Positions 1-8,180 of a DNA stretch of 16,752 nucleotides are shown piece by piece (within the stretch, counting starts at the first letter, position 1; every line of letters begins with the position of its first letter). A model generated the notes under the pieces. That model was not told the origin of the DNA. It did no database searches and saw nothing but the letters and a program-made list of their open reading frames with translations. Source of the DNA: an uncultured Prevotella sp. (GTDB lineage Bacteria; Bacteroidota; Bacteroidia; Bacteroidales; Bacteroidaceae); NCBI GenBank assembly GCA_900550635.1, contig URSZ01000047.1, forward strand, positions 1 to 16,752. Direction: 5' to 3'. A program made the translations under genes and the position numbers.

Positions 1-1059
1 TGAGCCTGACGGGCAGAACAGTTGTGCAATGCGCTCCTTTGACCCCTTGTCGGCATTTGTAAGGTCGTCGCCTTCACGAACCGTGCCGCTCATGACTTTG
101 AAATACTGCACCTCGCCGATATGCGGCTCAATGCCCGTCTTGAAGAAGTAAATGGATGTCGGGCCTTCGGAGTCGGGTTTCACTTCGTTGCCGGCAATGT
201 CGGTTACTTTAGGCATTTCGTCAACGAAAGGAACTACGTTGCCGAGGAACTCCATCATGCGGCGTACACCCATGTCTTTGCTTGCGCATACGCAGAACAC
301 CGGGAAGATGTTTCTCTCAATTAGTCCTTTGCGTATGCCTTCGCGCATTTCGTCTTCGGTAAGGTTTTCTGTGTCGAAGAACTTTTCCATGAGTGTCTCG
401 TCGTTTTCCGCTGCTGCTTCAACGAGTTTAGCGTGCCATTCGGCTGCTTTTTCCGCCTGGTCGGCAGGAATTGCTTCTATAGTGGGAGCTCCGCCTTCGG
501 GTTTCCAGGAATATTTCTTCATTAGCAGCACGTCTATCATCGTGTTGAAGTCAGGGCCTGTCTTTACGGGGTATTGTACGGGAACAACCTTGCTTCCGTA
601 AATAGAACGGAGCTGCTCGATGATATTGTCGTAGTCACATTTCTCGTCATCAAGCCGGTTGATGAGGAATATAACTGGTTTGTTAAGTTTTTCGGTATAG
701 CGAAAATGATTATGTGTGGCAACTTCGGGACCGTTTTGCCCGTTTATCATTATTACGGCGGTGTCGGTAACGCTAAGGGCCGTAATTGTAGCGCCGATAA
801 AGTCGTCAGAACCCGGGCAGTCGATGAAATTCAACTTTTTCCCGTTCCATTCCGTGTGGAAAGGTGTTGCAAATACGGAATAGCCGTATTCCTGTTCTAC
901 TGGAAAATAGTCGCTGACGGTATTTTTTGCGGTAATGCGTCCGCGTCGTTGAATCTGACCACTTTCATAAAGCAAAGCTTCGGTGAGAGTGGTCTTTCCC
1001 GCCCCGTCGCTGCCGAGAAGAGAGATGTTCTTAATCTCTTTTGTCTTATAGACTTTCAT
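1..1059 (-). CDS. fusA2: Elongation factor G paralog, EF-G2 type (N-terminal 353 residues; 3' end outside window)
   Basis: Translational GTPase of the EF-G family; the visible part covers the G domain and the start of domain II, and the gene runs off the left edge. The P-loop is GSDGAGKT (residues 16-23). The G3 motif reads DCPGSDDF (80-87) where canonical EF-G has DTPGHVDF, so the catalytic histidine is serine (S84). G4 reads NRLD (134-137) instead of NKMD, and the switch I RGITI segment reads YGYSV. These changes are seen directly. In Bacteroides a second EF-G (EF-G2) is known that supports translocation without GTP hydrolysis and is needed under carbon starvation; assignment to that type is inference from the motif losses. 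The start at 1059 gives MKVYKTKEIKNISLLG, with the P-loop at the usual distance from the N-terminus. It is divergent from hemW. I see no convincing TAnnTTTG promoter for it. Confidence 0.88.
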   Translation of the reverse strand, partial: MKVYKTKEIKNISLLGSDGAGKTTLTEALLYESGQIQRRGRITAKNTVSDYFPVEQEYGYSVFATPFHTEWNGKKLNFIDCPGSDDFIGATITALSVTDTAVIMINGQNGPEVATHNHFRYTEKLNKPVIFLINRLDDEKCDYDNIIEQLRSIYGSKVVPVQYPVKTGPDFNTMIDVLLMKKYSWKPEGGAPTIEAIPADQAEKAAEWHAKLVEAAAENDETLMEKFFDTENLTEDEMREGIRKGLIERNIFPVFCVCASKDMGVRRMMEFLGNVVPFVDEMPKVTDIAGNEVKPDSEGPTSIYFFKTGIEPHIGEVQYFKVMSGTVREGDDLTNADKGSKERIAQLFCPSGS

Positions 1060-1096
1060 GTGAATTAAATTTATAAGGTTTGTATTTTCTATTCTG

Positions 1097-1111
1097 TCGT
1101 GATTTTCACGA
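1097..1111. promoter_or_regulatory. Small perfect dyad between fusA2 and hemW
   Basis: TCGTGA and TCACGA flank a 3-nt TTT spacer, 38 nt upstream of the fusA2 start codon and about 80 nt upstream of the hemW promoter. It could be an operator or a small hairpin in the fusA2 leader. The TGA/TCA half sites recall CRP-family sites, but the spacing is shorter than a canonical CRP site. Function unproven. Confidence 0.25.
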
Positions 1112-1189
1112 AACCGGTTTGCAAGTTGCGATTTTTTCATGAATTAAGCAATAGATAGCTTGTTTTTTTTCTGAAAAAGCACGATTCGT

Positions 1190-1197
1190 TAATTTTG
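1190..1197 (+). promoter_or_regulatory. -7 element of the hemW promoter (TAATTTTG)
   Basis: Matches the Bacteroidetes TAnnTTTG -7 consensus. Only a T-run (1163-1170) lies where a -33 TTTG would be expected, so the upstream half is weak. Transcription would begin near 1203, downstream of the ATG at 1200, which supports the ATG at 1239 as the HemW start. Confidence 0.5.
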
Positions 1198-1238
1198 CAA
1201 TGCGGCGTTTGGCCGTTTTGTACATAAATAACGACATC

Positions 1239-2375
1239 ATGGCCGGAATATATGTTCATGTTCCTTTCTGCAAGACGAGGTGCAGCTATTGTGATTTCTA
1301 TTCCACTACATTCGGGGCGGAGGTAATGGAGAAATACACCGCACGAGTGTGCGTTGAACTTTCAGCACGCAAGAAATACCCCGGTTCAGGGAAGATCTCG
1401 AGCGTATATTTTGGAGGAGGAACTCCTTCACGCCTGGAAATCCGGCAGCTGAAGCGTTTGTTTGATTGCATTTGCGATAATTTCGAAATTGCTGACGGGG
1501 CGGAAATAACCGTAGAGGCCAATCCCGATGATTTGTGCGACGAATATGTGCAGGCACTCCGTACCTTGCCTTTCAATCGTGTGAGTATGGGCGTGCAGAG
1601 CTTCAATGATAATTTGCTTGCGGTCATAAACCGGCGTCATACGGCGCAACAGGCTGTGGACGCATTCAACAGGCTGCGCGGAGCCGGTTTCGGGAACATC
1701 AGCATTGACTTGATTTACGGGCTTCCGGGTGAAACATTGGCTATGTGGGAAAATGATGTTGTTAAAGCGGTAACAATGAAGCCGGAGCATGTCTCTGCGT
1801 ATGCGTTGACTTACGAACCGGGAACACTGCTCTACCGTCGCAGGCGGGCAGGTGAGATAGCTGAAGCCGACGAGGATTTATATGTCTCCATGTACGGATT
1901 GCTTATGGACAGGTTGAATGAGGCCGGATACGAACACTATGAGATTTCAAACTTTGCACTTCCCGGCCGTCGTGCCGTGCACAATTCGTCATATTGGACG
2001 GGTGAGCCTTACTTGGGCGTAGGACCGGGAGCGCATTCGTATGACGGTGTGAGCCGTCGGTGCAATACGCCTGATGTTATGTCATACATATCGAGCGACG
2101 GCGATGTTCCGCACGAGTCCGAACTGCTTGATATGGATACAAGGTATGATGAAATGGTGATGACCCGCCTGCGTACTCGTGAGGGGATAGACTTGGGCTT
2201 GGTGCGGGATGAGTTCGGTGGCCAAAGGGTTGATTATTTGATGGAAAATGCCGCGCGGTCCATAGCTGCCGGGCAGCTTGAAGAGTATGAATGCAAAGGA
2301 AGGCGAATGCTGCGCCTTACACGCAAGGGCATATTTGTTTCGGACGAGATAATGTCAGACATGATGGCAGGATGA
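1239..2375 (+). CDS. hemW: Radical SAM heme chaperone HemW (HemN-like)
   Basis: Member of the HemN/HemW radical SAM family; HemW proteins bind heme and deliver it to target proteins rather than acting as coproporphyrinogen oxidases. From the ATG at 1239 the protein has 378 residues, the usual HemW length. The iron-sulfur motif CKTRCSYC (C11, C15, C18) sits right at the N-terminus, as in HemW. GGGTPS, VEANPDDL and GVQSFND follow in the TIM-barrel, then the HNSSYW motif typical of the family's heme-binding region and a HemN C-terminal domain. An in-frame ATG at 1200 would add 13 residues (MRRLAVLYINNDI), but it lies at or before the predicted transcription start, so I prefer 1239. No Shine-Dalgarno is visible, as is normal here. 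Old annotations would call it oxygen-independent coproporphyrinogen III oxidase; the compact N-terminus argues for HemW. Confidence 0.93.
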   Translation: MAGIYVHVPFCKTRCSYCDFYSTTFGAEVMEKYTARVCVELSARKKYPGSGKISSVYFGGGTPSRLEIRQLKRLFDCICDNFEIADGAEITVEANPDDLCDEYVQALRTLPFNRVSMGVQSFNDNLLAVINRRHTAQQAVDAFNRLRGAGFGNISIDLIYGLPGETLAMWENDVVKAVTMKPEHVSAYALTYEPGTLLYRRRRAGEIAEADEDLYVSMYGLLMDRLNEAGYEHYEISNFALPGRRAVHNSSYWTGEPYLGVGPGAHSYDGVSRRCNTPDVMSYISSDGDVPHESELLDMDTRYDEMVMTRLRTREGIDLGLVRDEFGGQRVDYLMENAARSIAAGQLEEYECKGRRMLRLTRKGIFVSDEIMSDMMAG

Positions 2376-2490
2376 TAGTCCACAATGTGGCCGCGTGCCG
2401 AAGCAAAAGGCGGTAAGACGCTGAAGGGTGGGGCGGCCGGCTTATTGTTGCGGAAAGGGGAGGATATTCGTTATGTATGGCAGGAGATGT

Positions 2491-2529
2491 AAAAAACAAG
2501 TCTGACATAACTTTATATGTCAGACTTGT
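2491..2529 (-). terminator. Intrinsic terminator of the DUF4827-like gene
   Basis: A perfect 14-bp stem (2496-2509 with 2516-2529, loop ACTTTA) is followed on the minus strand by a run of six U (2491-2496). It lies 55 nt past the stop at 2585. The plus-strand side has no U-run, so termination of hemW here would be less efficient, although the stem itself is symmetrical and sits between convergent genes. Confidence 0.85.
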
Positions 2530-2584
2530 ATGTCATTATAGCGGCAACGTACAGCCGCGGGCGGTTTACGCCTGTTTAATCGTT

Positions 2585-3277
2585 TTATCTGTAGCCGCGC
2601 TGAAATGTTATTTCGTAGAAACATGCGTACACGTTTCCGCTTGCATCTTGCTGGCCTTCGGTGCTCGGTACGATGAGACGTACCTTTGCTATTTCTTCAT
2701 CGGGCGATGACTGGCGGCCTATGTTTACATAGCTGAAAGGTATAAGCCATCCCGAGGGCACGGAGCCGCCGTAGTACGAGTACATCGAACCCGATACGAA
2801 CGAGGCCGTAAATGTGCCAAGCGTATTTGTAACGGTCATTACGTCGGGTATGGCAACGCTGTACAGGTTGTCGTTCGACGTTTGTATCGAGTCGCCCCGC
2901 AGGTTCACCTCGGTGTATCTTGCCAGTACCGTGGCGGTTTCGCCGTTCTTCAGTTTTTCGCCGGCTCCCTTGCGAACTATCTGCATGTACACGCCCGATG
3001 ATTTGAAAAGCACGTATTCGTTTTCTTGCAGGTTGGTAGTAGAATCCTGGGCTTCGAACTGTGCTTCGGATATGGTTTTGATAGGTGCGACGTATATAAG
3101 AGTGTCGTCCGAGTCGAGAGCCTTGATTAAAGTTCCTTTATTGATGAAGGAACGTATTACTTTGCGCTCGCGTTCCCGGCGTTCGCCGTAGCTGTCTTCA
3201 TCTTCGCACGACTGTAAGGTGAACCCTGCCATTACAAGCGCGATTGCCGCAAGAATGAATAGTTTGCTTTTATGCAT
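2585..3277 (-). CDS. DUF4827-like lipoprotein, possibly FKBP-related
   Basis: A 230-residue exported lipoprotein. The N-terminus (MHKSKLF, then a hydrophobic stretch to about residue 20) ends in a lipobox LQSC with the acylated cysteine at 24. Directly after it comes EDED, an acidic run like the export signal that sends Bacteroidetes lipoproteins to the cell surface. The mature part has a charged region (25-45) and a beta-rich domain with YYGGSVPSGWLIPF near residues 168-181, reminiscent of the DUF4827 family, whose fold is thought to resemble FKBP prolyl isomerases. The family name is from memory; catalytic activity is not implied. It is a single gene with its own promoter and a strong terminator, convergent with hemW. 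Confidence 0.75.
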   Translation of the reverse strand: MHKSKLFILAAIALVMAGFTLQSCEDEDSYGERRERERKVIRSFINKGTLIKALDSDDTLIYVAPIKTISEAQFEAQDSTTNLQENEYVLFKSSGVYMQIVRKGAGEKLKNGETATVLARYTEVNLRGDSIQTSNDNLYSVAIPDVMTVTNTLGTFTASFVSGSMYSYYGGSVPSGWLIPFSYVNIGRQSSPDEEIAKVRLIVPSTEGQQDASGNVYACFYEITFQRGYR

Positions 3278-3307
3278 CGTTTAAGGTTTTGCATTGTTAT
3301 TTGGTGG

Positions 3308-3315
3308 CAAAAGTA
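3308..3315 (-). promoter_or_regulatory. -7 element of the DUF4827-like gene promoter (TACTTTTG)
   Basis: Read on the minus strand this is TACTTTTG, a full match to TAnnTTTG, 31 nt upstream of the start codon. No clear -33 TTTG is found 19-21 nt further upstream. Confidence 0.55.
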
Positions 3316-3492
3316 AGAAGAAAATATCACATTTTGCCGTTATGTAAGGTTTTTTAGCTTGCGGCTGGCAGCGGGTGCGACCTGCCGCATTCACACGGTG
3401 CTGCAAAAGGGCGTTTTTATATTGCTTTTCAAGGTTCGGAAATGGGGTAAAAAAGATAACGTAAAACGCTCCGGAAATGGTAGCTCTTTTGT

Positions 3493-3613
3493 GCGGAAAA
3501 GTGAAAACTGATTTTCAGCGCCTTTACCCCACGTGGGAGAAAAGAAAAATTCAAGGCACATATTTCAAAATATGTCGGACATATTTTAAAATATCTCAGA
3601 CATATTTTTTGCC
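3493..3613 (+). repeat. Dispersed intergenic repeat, copy R1
   Basis: Order of parts: GAAAACTGATTTTCAGC (3503-3519), the palindrome CCCACGTGGG (3528-3537), an A-rich linker, then a 62-nt core (3552-3613) starting CAAGGCAC and made of 21-nt modules of the form ACATATTTCAAAATA plus six variable bases, ending TTTTTTGCC. The core matches copy R3 at 59 of 62 positions with no gaps. The modules are near-palindromic (ACATATTT-CA-AAATATGT; also ATGTC-G-GACAT across the module joint), so many alternative hairpins are possible. No coding content, transposase or terminal inverted repeat is seen. Confidence 0.85.
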
Positions 3614-3728
3614 CCCTGAAAACCCGTTCGAAAAACCTGCTTTTGGAAGCGGACATATTCGGACGGGAGTTTTTCGTTGTATGAAACAGCAAGGGGGTTC
3701 TATTGATGTTGTGTTGTTTTTATCGGGT

Positions 3729-3765
3729 AAAAAAATGAATGCCGGGCACATAATGCCCGGCATTC
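3729..3765 (-). terminator. Intrinsic terminator of the beta-galactosidase gene
   Basis: An 11-bp GC-rich stem (3737-3747 with 3755-3765, loop of 7) is followed on the minus strand by A and seven U. It lies about 30 nt after the stop codon at 3796. Confidence 0.92.
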
Positions 3766-3795
3766 GTTATATGATGTTGCCTTTTTGGCTTTTTG

Positions 3796-6700
3796 TTATT
3801 CGGCCGAGGTGAGCGGCTTTATCACGAACGTGAAATCGCGGTCGCCATAAGGCATTTGATATTCCGGTTCGGGCCATGCTCCCCACGAGTTGACGCAGCC
3901 AAGGCCGAACTGCCTCTGTGATATGTGAACTACCGTGAACGGGCGTTGCACAAGGTCGCCCGAGTGGCTCTGGTGTTTGTTCTTGTCTGGGCCGTCGTCA
4001 AGGTCGGAAGTCAGATAATTGAGCGACGAGCATTCCATGGGGGCGTTGGAGTAGAATTCCAGCCCCATGCCTTTGGGCGAGAGCACGCGCCACCAGCGTA
4101 CATCAGTGTGGTTGCCGCTTTCTTGCGGGCGAACGTATCCCCAGTACTGGTTCTCGACGAGTTGCCTGAATATTCCGATGTGCTCGCTGTTGTTGCGGTC
4201 GATGTAGTTCTCTCCCGGGCCACGGCCGTAGTATTCAAGATTTACGAAATCGCGCGGCATCACGAGCTGCATTCCGTAACGGAACATCTGCGGCTTGTCC
4301 TTGGCGTTGGGGTCGGTAATGAGTTTCTGGTTCACAATGAGCTGGCCGTCGGGGCGCAGTGTGTATGTCATCTCGAGTTTTGCGGATACTCCCGGCATGT
4401 CGTATTTTGCGATTACCTGCTTTGCTTCGCCGAGTTCCTTGCATTCGAATGATTTGAGGTCCATTTGCGGGTTTTTCCATGCAGCGAAGTGGTTTTGCAG
4501 GCTGGCTCCGTAGTCGTTGTCGGTTGGTGCGCGCCAGAAGTCGGGCACGAGCGAGTAGCCTTTCTTGAATGCCGGCGCGTTGTCGATGTCGAGGTAGTCA
4601 ATCCAACCGGTGCTCTTGTTGAATGTAACGGTTGTGTGGCCTGCTGCAAGCGACAGGCATGCGAGTTGTTCTTGTTTTACAACCTTCTCGGCCGGTGCCG
4701 CGGTTTCGTCTTTCTTCTTCGACTTCTTTACGGTTCTTATTTCCGGCTGTTCGGCAGTAGCTTTTGGCATGAGGCTCTCTACTGTCGGGAACTTATACTG
4801 GCTTACCGGCAGTTGCTGGTGTGCTATCACGTAGTTTACATCAAGGAGCGGTTCTACGGTCTTGATTCTGAAATTGATGTTCAGCAGCAGTTCCTTGTCT
4901 TTCGCGTCGTTGGGAACGGAGAAGCCTTTGAGGGATATTTGCCGGCGTTCCTGCGGTTTTACATTCAATGCGTCTTCGTTGCCTTTTGCAATGCTTTCGC
5001 CGTTTGCGAGCAATTCCCATTCAAGGCGGACGTTCGAAAGGTCGCGGAAGAAGTATTCATTGTAAATTTCCAATTCTCCTTTGCTTATATTTATAGGCGT
5101 AACCCAAATGTCCTGGTATATGTGGCGTATTTCGCTTGCCTCGGGCTCGGGTTCGCGGTCGGGGCGTATGAAACCGTTGTTGTTGAAGTTGTGGTCGGTA
5201 GCCGGGTAACGTCCGAAGTCACCTCCGTAAGCGAAAATAATGGAGCCGTTTTCGTTCTTGGTGCGTAAGCCCTGGTCTACGAAGTCCCATATATATCCTC
5301 CCTGATATTTGGGATATTTGCGTACCAAGTCCCAGTATTTTTTGAATCCGCCGGTGCTGTTGCCCATGGCATGCGCATATTCGCACTGAATAAGGGGGCG
5401 CGGGTCATCGCCCTGGCAGTATTTTTCGCAATCGGCGTAAGTATAATACATCGGGCAGTAGATGTCGGTCTTGCCTCCCTTTGTCCAAATGGCCTGCTCG
5501 TAATGTATCGGGCGCGAGTTGTCGTAAGCCTTGACAAGCTCGTATGCCTTTTCGAAGTTAGGCCCGTAGCCGGCTTCGTTGCCGAGGCTCCATACAATAA
5601 TAGACGGGTGGTTCTTGTATATCTTTATATTGTAGTCGTTGCGCTCAAGGTGCGTTTGTTCATAAAGCGGATTCTTTGCGAGAGTTTTATCGCCGTATCC
5701 CATTCCGTGCGATTCTATGTTCGCCTCAGCCGTTACGTAAAGGCCGTACTTGTCGCACAGTTCATACCAGCGCGGGTCGTCGGGGTAATGGCAGGTTCGC
5801 ACGGCGTTCAGGTTGTGTTCTTTCATTATCTTGATGTCCTGAATCATTCTCTCTACAGAAATTACGTAGCCGCCGTCGGGATCCATTTCGTGACGGTTTG
5901 CGCCTTTTATCAAGATAGGTTTGCCGTTCACGCAAAGCTGTGAGTTTTTTATTTCAACTTTGCGGAATCCTACTTTCTGCGGTATTACCTCGATAATATC
6001 TTTGGCCTCTTTGCCGTCTGAAAGTGTTATGTACAGGTCGTAAAGGTTAGGTGTTTCGGCAGTCCATTTTTTAGGATTCTCAACGTTAATCGTTTCGACA
6101 AAGTTTCCTTTTGAATCTACCTTGCCTTCTATTGCTTTTATTTCCTGTCCTGTCGGGTCGCAGAGGCTAAGTTTTACTTCGCAGCCTTTTGCGCGCGGTG
6201 CGGTTACGTTTACTTTCAGCGTTCCGTCGGTGTAGTTGTTTGTCAGGTCGGGAGTAATAAATACGTCGTCGATGTGTTTTTTGGGGCGTGTGTAGAAATA
6301 TACTTCGCGTGCGATACCAGTGAGGCGCCAGAAGTCCTGGTCTTCAACGTATGAGCCGTCGCACCAGCGCATAACCTGCATTGCCACGAGGTTTTTCTTG
6401 CCCGGTACGAGGTATTTGGTAACGTTGAACTCCGCAGCTACTTTGCTGTCTTCGCTGTAGCCTACGAATTTGCCGTTAATCCAGACTTCGAGGTTTGAAG
6501 TGGCGCTTCCCACGTGGAAATAGATGTCTTCGCCTTTCCATGTTTCTGGAATTTCGAACTCGCGGCGGTATGAGCCGGTGTAGTTGTTTTTCTCTTCAAC
6601 GAAGGGTGGGTTCGATTCGAATTGTGTAGCCCATGCGTAACCCACGTTCTTGTATGTGGCGTCGCCATATCCGTTTACTTCGAATATTGCAGGCACATTG

Positions 6701-6999
6701 AATTCTACCCATTTCGAATCGTCGTATCCTACTTTGTAGAAATCAACGGGGCGTTTGTCGTGGTCTTTCACGAAATTGAATTTCCATTTGCCTTCTGCCG
6801 ACATGTACAGCTTCGAGGCTGTCTTGTCCCAGGCCTTAGCCAGTTGCTGCGATTCGTAGGCAAAGAAATTTGCGCGTGACGGTTCGACGTTCACGCGGTT
6901 TACGTTCGGGTCGAGCCAACGTTCTTTCTTCTCTTGCGCTGTGGCCACTATGGCTGTGAGGCATAGGCAGGCCAGGAGCGTGTTTCGGAATTTGTTCAT
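3796..6999 (-). CDS. Secreted glycoside hydrolase family 2 beta-galactosidase (LacZ-like)
   Basis: Hydrolyses terminal beta-galactosides from oligosaccharides or host/plant glycans. It has 1067 residues, about the size of E. coli LacZ (1024) plus a signal peptide (MNKFRNTLLACLCLTAIVATA, cut before Q22). Domain order: sugar-binding jelly roll (about 60-235, FWRLTGIAREVYFY near its end), immunoglobulin-like domain (about 237-345), TIM barrel (about 350-640) with GANRHEMDPDGG, acid/base E475 in SLGNEAGYG and nucleophile E540 in IQCEYAHAMGNS, then domain 4 and the small-chain C-terminal domain (about 780-1062). Odd: a Lys/Glu/Ala-rich linker at about 743-780 (VKKSKKKDETAAPAEKVVKQ) sits between domain 4 and the C-terminal domain. 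The export signal suggests a periplasmic or surface enzyme. It lies 104 nt after the RidA-like gene on the same strand with no clear promoter between, so read-through from that gene is possible. No SusC/SusD pair is nearby. Confidence 0.95.
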   Translation of the reverse strand: MNKFRNTLLACLCLTAIVATAQEKKERWLDPNVNRVNVEPSRANFFAYESQQLAKAWDKTASKLYMSAEGKWKFNFVKDHDKRPVDFYKVGYDDSKWVEFNVPAIFEVNGYGDATYKNVGYAWATQFESNPPFVEEKNNYTGSYRREFEIPETWKGEDIYFHVGSATSNLEVWINGKFVGYSEDSKVAAEFNVTKYLVPGKKNLVAMQVMRWCDGSYVEDQDFWRLTGIAREVYFYTRPKKHIDDVFITPDLTNNYTDGTLKVNVTAPRAKGCEVKLSLCDPTGQEIKAIEGKVDSKGNFVETINVENPKKWTAETPNLYDLYITLSDGKEAKDIIEVIPQKVGFRKVEIKNSQLCVNGKPILIKGANRHEMDPDGGYVISVERMIQDIKIMKEHNLNAVRTCHYPDDPRWYELCDKYGLYVTAEANIESHGMGYGDKTLAKNPLYEQTHLERNDYNIKIYKNHPSIIVWSLGNEAGYGPNFEKAYELVKAYDNSRPIHYEQAIWTKGGKTDIYCPMYYTYADCEKYCQGDDPRPLIQCEYAHAMGNSTGGFKKYWDLVRKYPKYQGGYIWDFVDQGLRTKNENGSIIFAYGGDFGRYPATDHNFNNNGFIRPDREPEPEASEIRHIYQDIWVTPINISKGELEIYNEYFFRDLSNVRLEWELLANGESIAKGNEDALNVKPQERRQISLKGFSVPNDAKDKELLLNINFRIKTVEPLLDVNYVIAHQQLPVSQYKFPTVESLMPKATAEQPEIRTVKKSKKKDETAAPAEKVVKQEQLACLSLAAGHTTVTFNKSTGWIDYLDIDNAPAFKKGYSLVPDFWRAPTDNDYGASLQNHFAAWKNPQMDLKSFECKELGEAKQVIAKYDMPGVSAKLEMTYTLRPDGQLIVNQKLITDPNAKDKPQMFRYGMQLVMPRDFVNLEYYGRGPGENYIDRNNSEHIGIFRQLVENQYWGYVRPQESGNHTDVRWWRVLSPKGMGLEFYSNAPMECSSLNYLTSDLDDGPDKNKHQSHSGDLVQRPFTVVHISQRQFGLGCVNSWGAWPEPEYQMPYGDRDFTFVIKPLTSAE

Positions 7000-7103
7000 T
7001 CTTGTTTGGTTTTAGATTTTAAGAAAATAATTGTGATGTATCTGAGCAGTTGGGGCACAAGTGCTGCGCCCTTGTTTTTACTTGTAAGGCAGGTTAGTAT
7101 TGT

Positions 7104-8180
7104 TCATTCGTCCTTGCAGGCAATGCACTCGGCTTCCACGAGCCATTGCGGCCTGCACACTTTGGCAAGGGTTATTACCGTTGGAACGTCGCCCAGCTTT
7201 TCTTTCAGCACACGCTCTACGGTATGCCTGTCCGAATAGTCGCGTATGTAGGCTATTACGGCTTTTATGTCACTAAGCCGGGTGTTTGCGTCAGCCAGCA
7301 AGGCTCCGATGTTTTCAATCAGTCTTTCGGTTTGTTTTTCGGGGTCGTTAAGGTAAATGCAGTTGCCGTGTTTGTTTATGCTTGCCGTTCCCGATATGTA
7401 CGAGGTCGTGTTTATGCCAGTGTTCAATGCCGTGCCGCGTTCGAAAGCCACCCCGTATTCTGCCGTAGGGTTGAGGTGGTCTAAGGCATGCAGGTATTTT
7501 ATTTCGCCGGCCTTTATGTTTTCTTTCGACAGGAAGTCTACGGCCACCACGGCGTCGGGGCAATCACTATATCCGCATATCCCGGTAGAGGCTATGAAGT
7601 GTGTGTCGACGGCAAGGCCGTTTTGCGAGAAAAACTCGTTCCTGCCTTTTACAACGCCGGAGTAGTTCCTGTCGATGTCGCGCACAAAGAGCCATGTGCG
7701 TACCGTGTTGTCGGCTATGGTCATGCCGTATTGCGCGAGTAGTGCCTTGTGGTGTTCGAAAGCCAGCATGGTCTGTTGCCTTCCGTCGGCATTTTTAATT
7801 TCGTCGCTTTTAAAGCGGACGGTGTGGTATATATATATGCCTTGCGGCGTGATGACTCGTTTTATGTTGTCGGCAATAGATTCGACGGTTGCGTTTTTTG
7901 CGAATTGCGCCATGATCGTAATGCGGCTTCCGTCGACGGGCGGCTGCTCTATGTACGATACGGCACATTTGCCGAGTGTTTCTTTCAGTTCGCTGTTCTC
8001 TACGGCAGGTAGCTGGTTTATTATGTCGCTGAAAAACACCCTTGCCCAAACGAGCGTCTCGTTGTTCTTTATGTGCAGTTCTTTCTCGGTTTGCAGTTTT
8101 TCGCTCAACGAATAAGCCAACTGTTCCGGACTGGTCGCGTTGTCCGGTTTTAATATTATGAAATTACAGCTATCGGTCAT
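7104..8180 (-). CDS. RidA (YjgF/UK114) superfamily protein, chorismatase-like architecture
   Basis: A 358-residue protein with no signal peptide. The C-terminal third (from about residue 240) reads as a RidA domain: LIENIGALLADANTRLSDIK, then a short beta-strand and the terminal VEAECIA that matches the RidA VEIEAIA strand. The N-terminal part carries RTWLFVRDIDRNYSG starting at R161, followed by GRNEFF and TGICGYSDCP; this layout recalls the chorismatases (FkbO, Hyg5, XanB2), which are built from RidA-like folds and cleave chorismate to hydroxybenzoates or dihydroxybenzoates. The RidA fold is well supported; chorismate as substrate is inference. No aryl-polyene or siderophore genes lie beside it. 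The start at 8180 follows a strong AAGGAGG ribosome site (8193-8187), unusual in this phylum, and directly abuts the stop of an upstream ORF created by a 48-bp duplication. Confidence 0.7.
   Translation of the reverse strand: MTDSCNFIILKPDNATSPEQLAYSLSEKLQTEKELHIKNNETLVWARVFFSDIINQLPAVENSELKETLGKCAVSYIEQPPVDGSRITIMAQFAKNATVESIADNIKRVITPQGIYIYHTVRFKSDEIKNADGRQQTMLAFEHHKALLAQYGMTIADNTVRTWLFVRDIDRNYSGVVKGRNEFFSQNGLAVDTHFIASTGICGYSDCPDAVVAVDFLSKENIKAGEIKYLHALDHLNPTAEYGVAFERGTALNTGINTTSYISGTASINKHGNCIYLNDPEKQTERLIENIGALLADANTRLSDIKAVIAYIRDYSDRHTVERVLKEKLGDVPTVITLAKVCRPQWLVEAECIACKDE

Larger units (their letters stand above)
3278..3795. other. Gene-free region between the DUF4827-like gene and beta-galactosidase
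   Basis: It holds the DUF4827-like promoter, repeat copy R1 (3493-3613) and the beta-galactosidase terminator (3729-3765). A short direct repeat CGGAAATGG occurs twice between about 3437 and 3480. Open frames of 87 and 111 codons here run through R1, resemble nothing, and are not called. Confidence 0.8.

Noticed and set aside
1200..1238. ATG at 1200 as the HemW start
   Set aside because: It lies at or upstream of the transcription start predicted from TAATTTTG at 1190-1197, and the extra 13 residues are not typical of HemW.
3552..3613. Short regularly spaced repeats resembling a mini CRISPR array
   Set aside because: Units are 15 nt with six-base joints that are themselves nearly conserved; there are only two to three units per locus, the same array occurs at three loci, and no cas genes are present.
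3477..3812. 111-codon plus-strand frame through R1
   Set aside because: It runs through repeat and terminator sequence and overlaps the beta-galactosidase 3' end; composition is explained by the repeat.
4465..5268. 267-codon plus-strand frame opposite the beta-galactosidase
   Set aside because: Antisense shadow of a well-supported GH2 gene; the product is Val/Phe/Tyr/Cys-rich without any recognisable domain.
7046..7075. Hairpin between the RidA-like gene and beta-galactosidase as a terminator
   Set aside because: On the minus strand the stem (GGGC...GCCC with G-U pairs) is not followed by a U-run; the only T-run is on the plus strand, where no gene precedes it.
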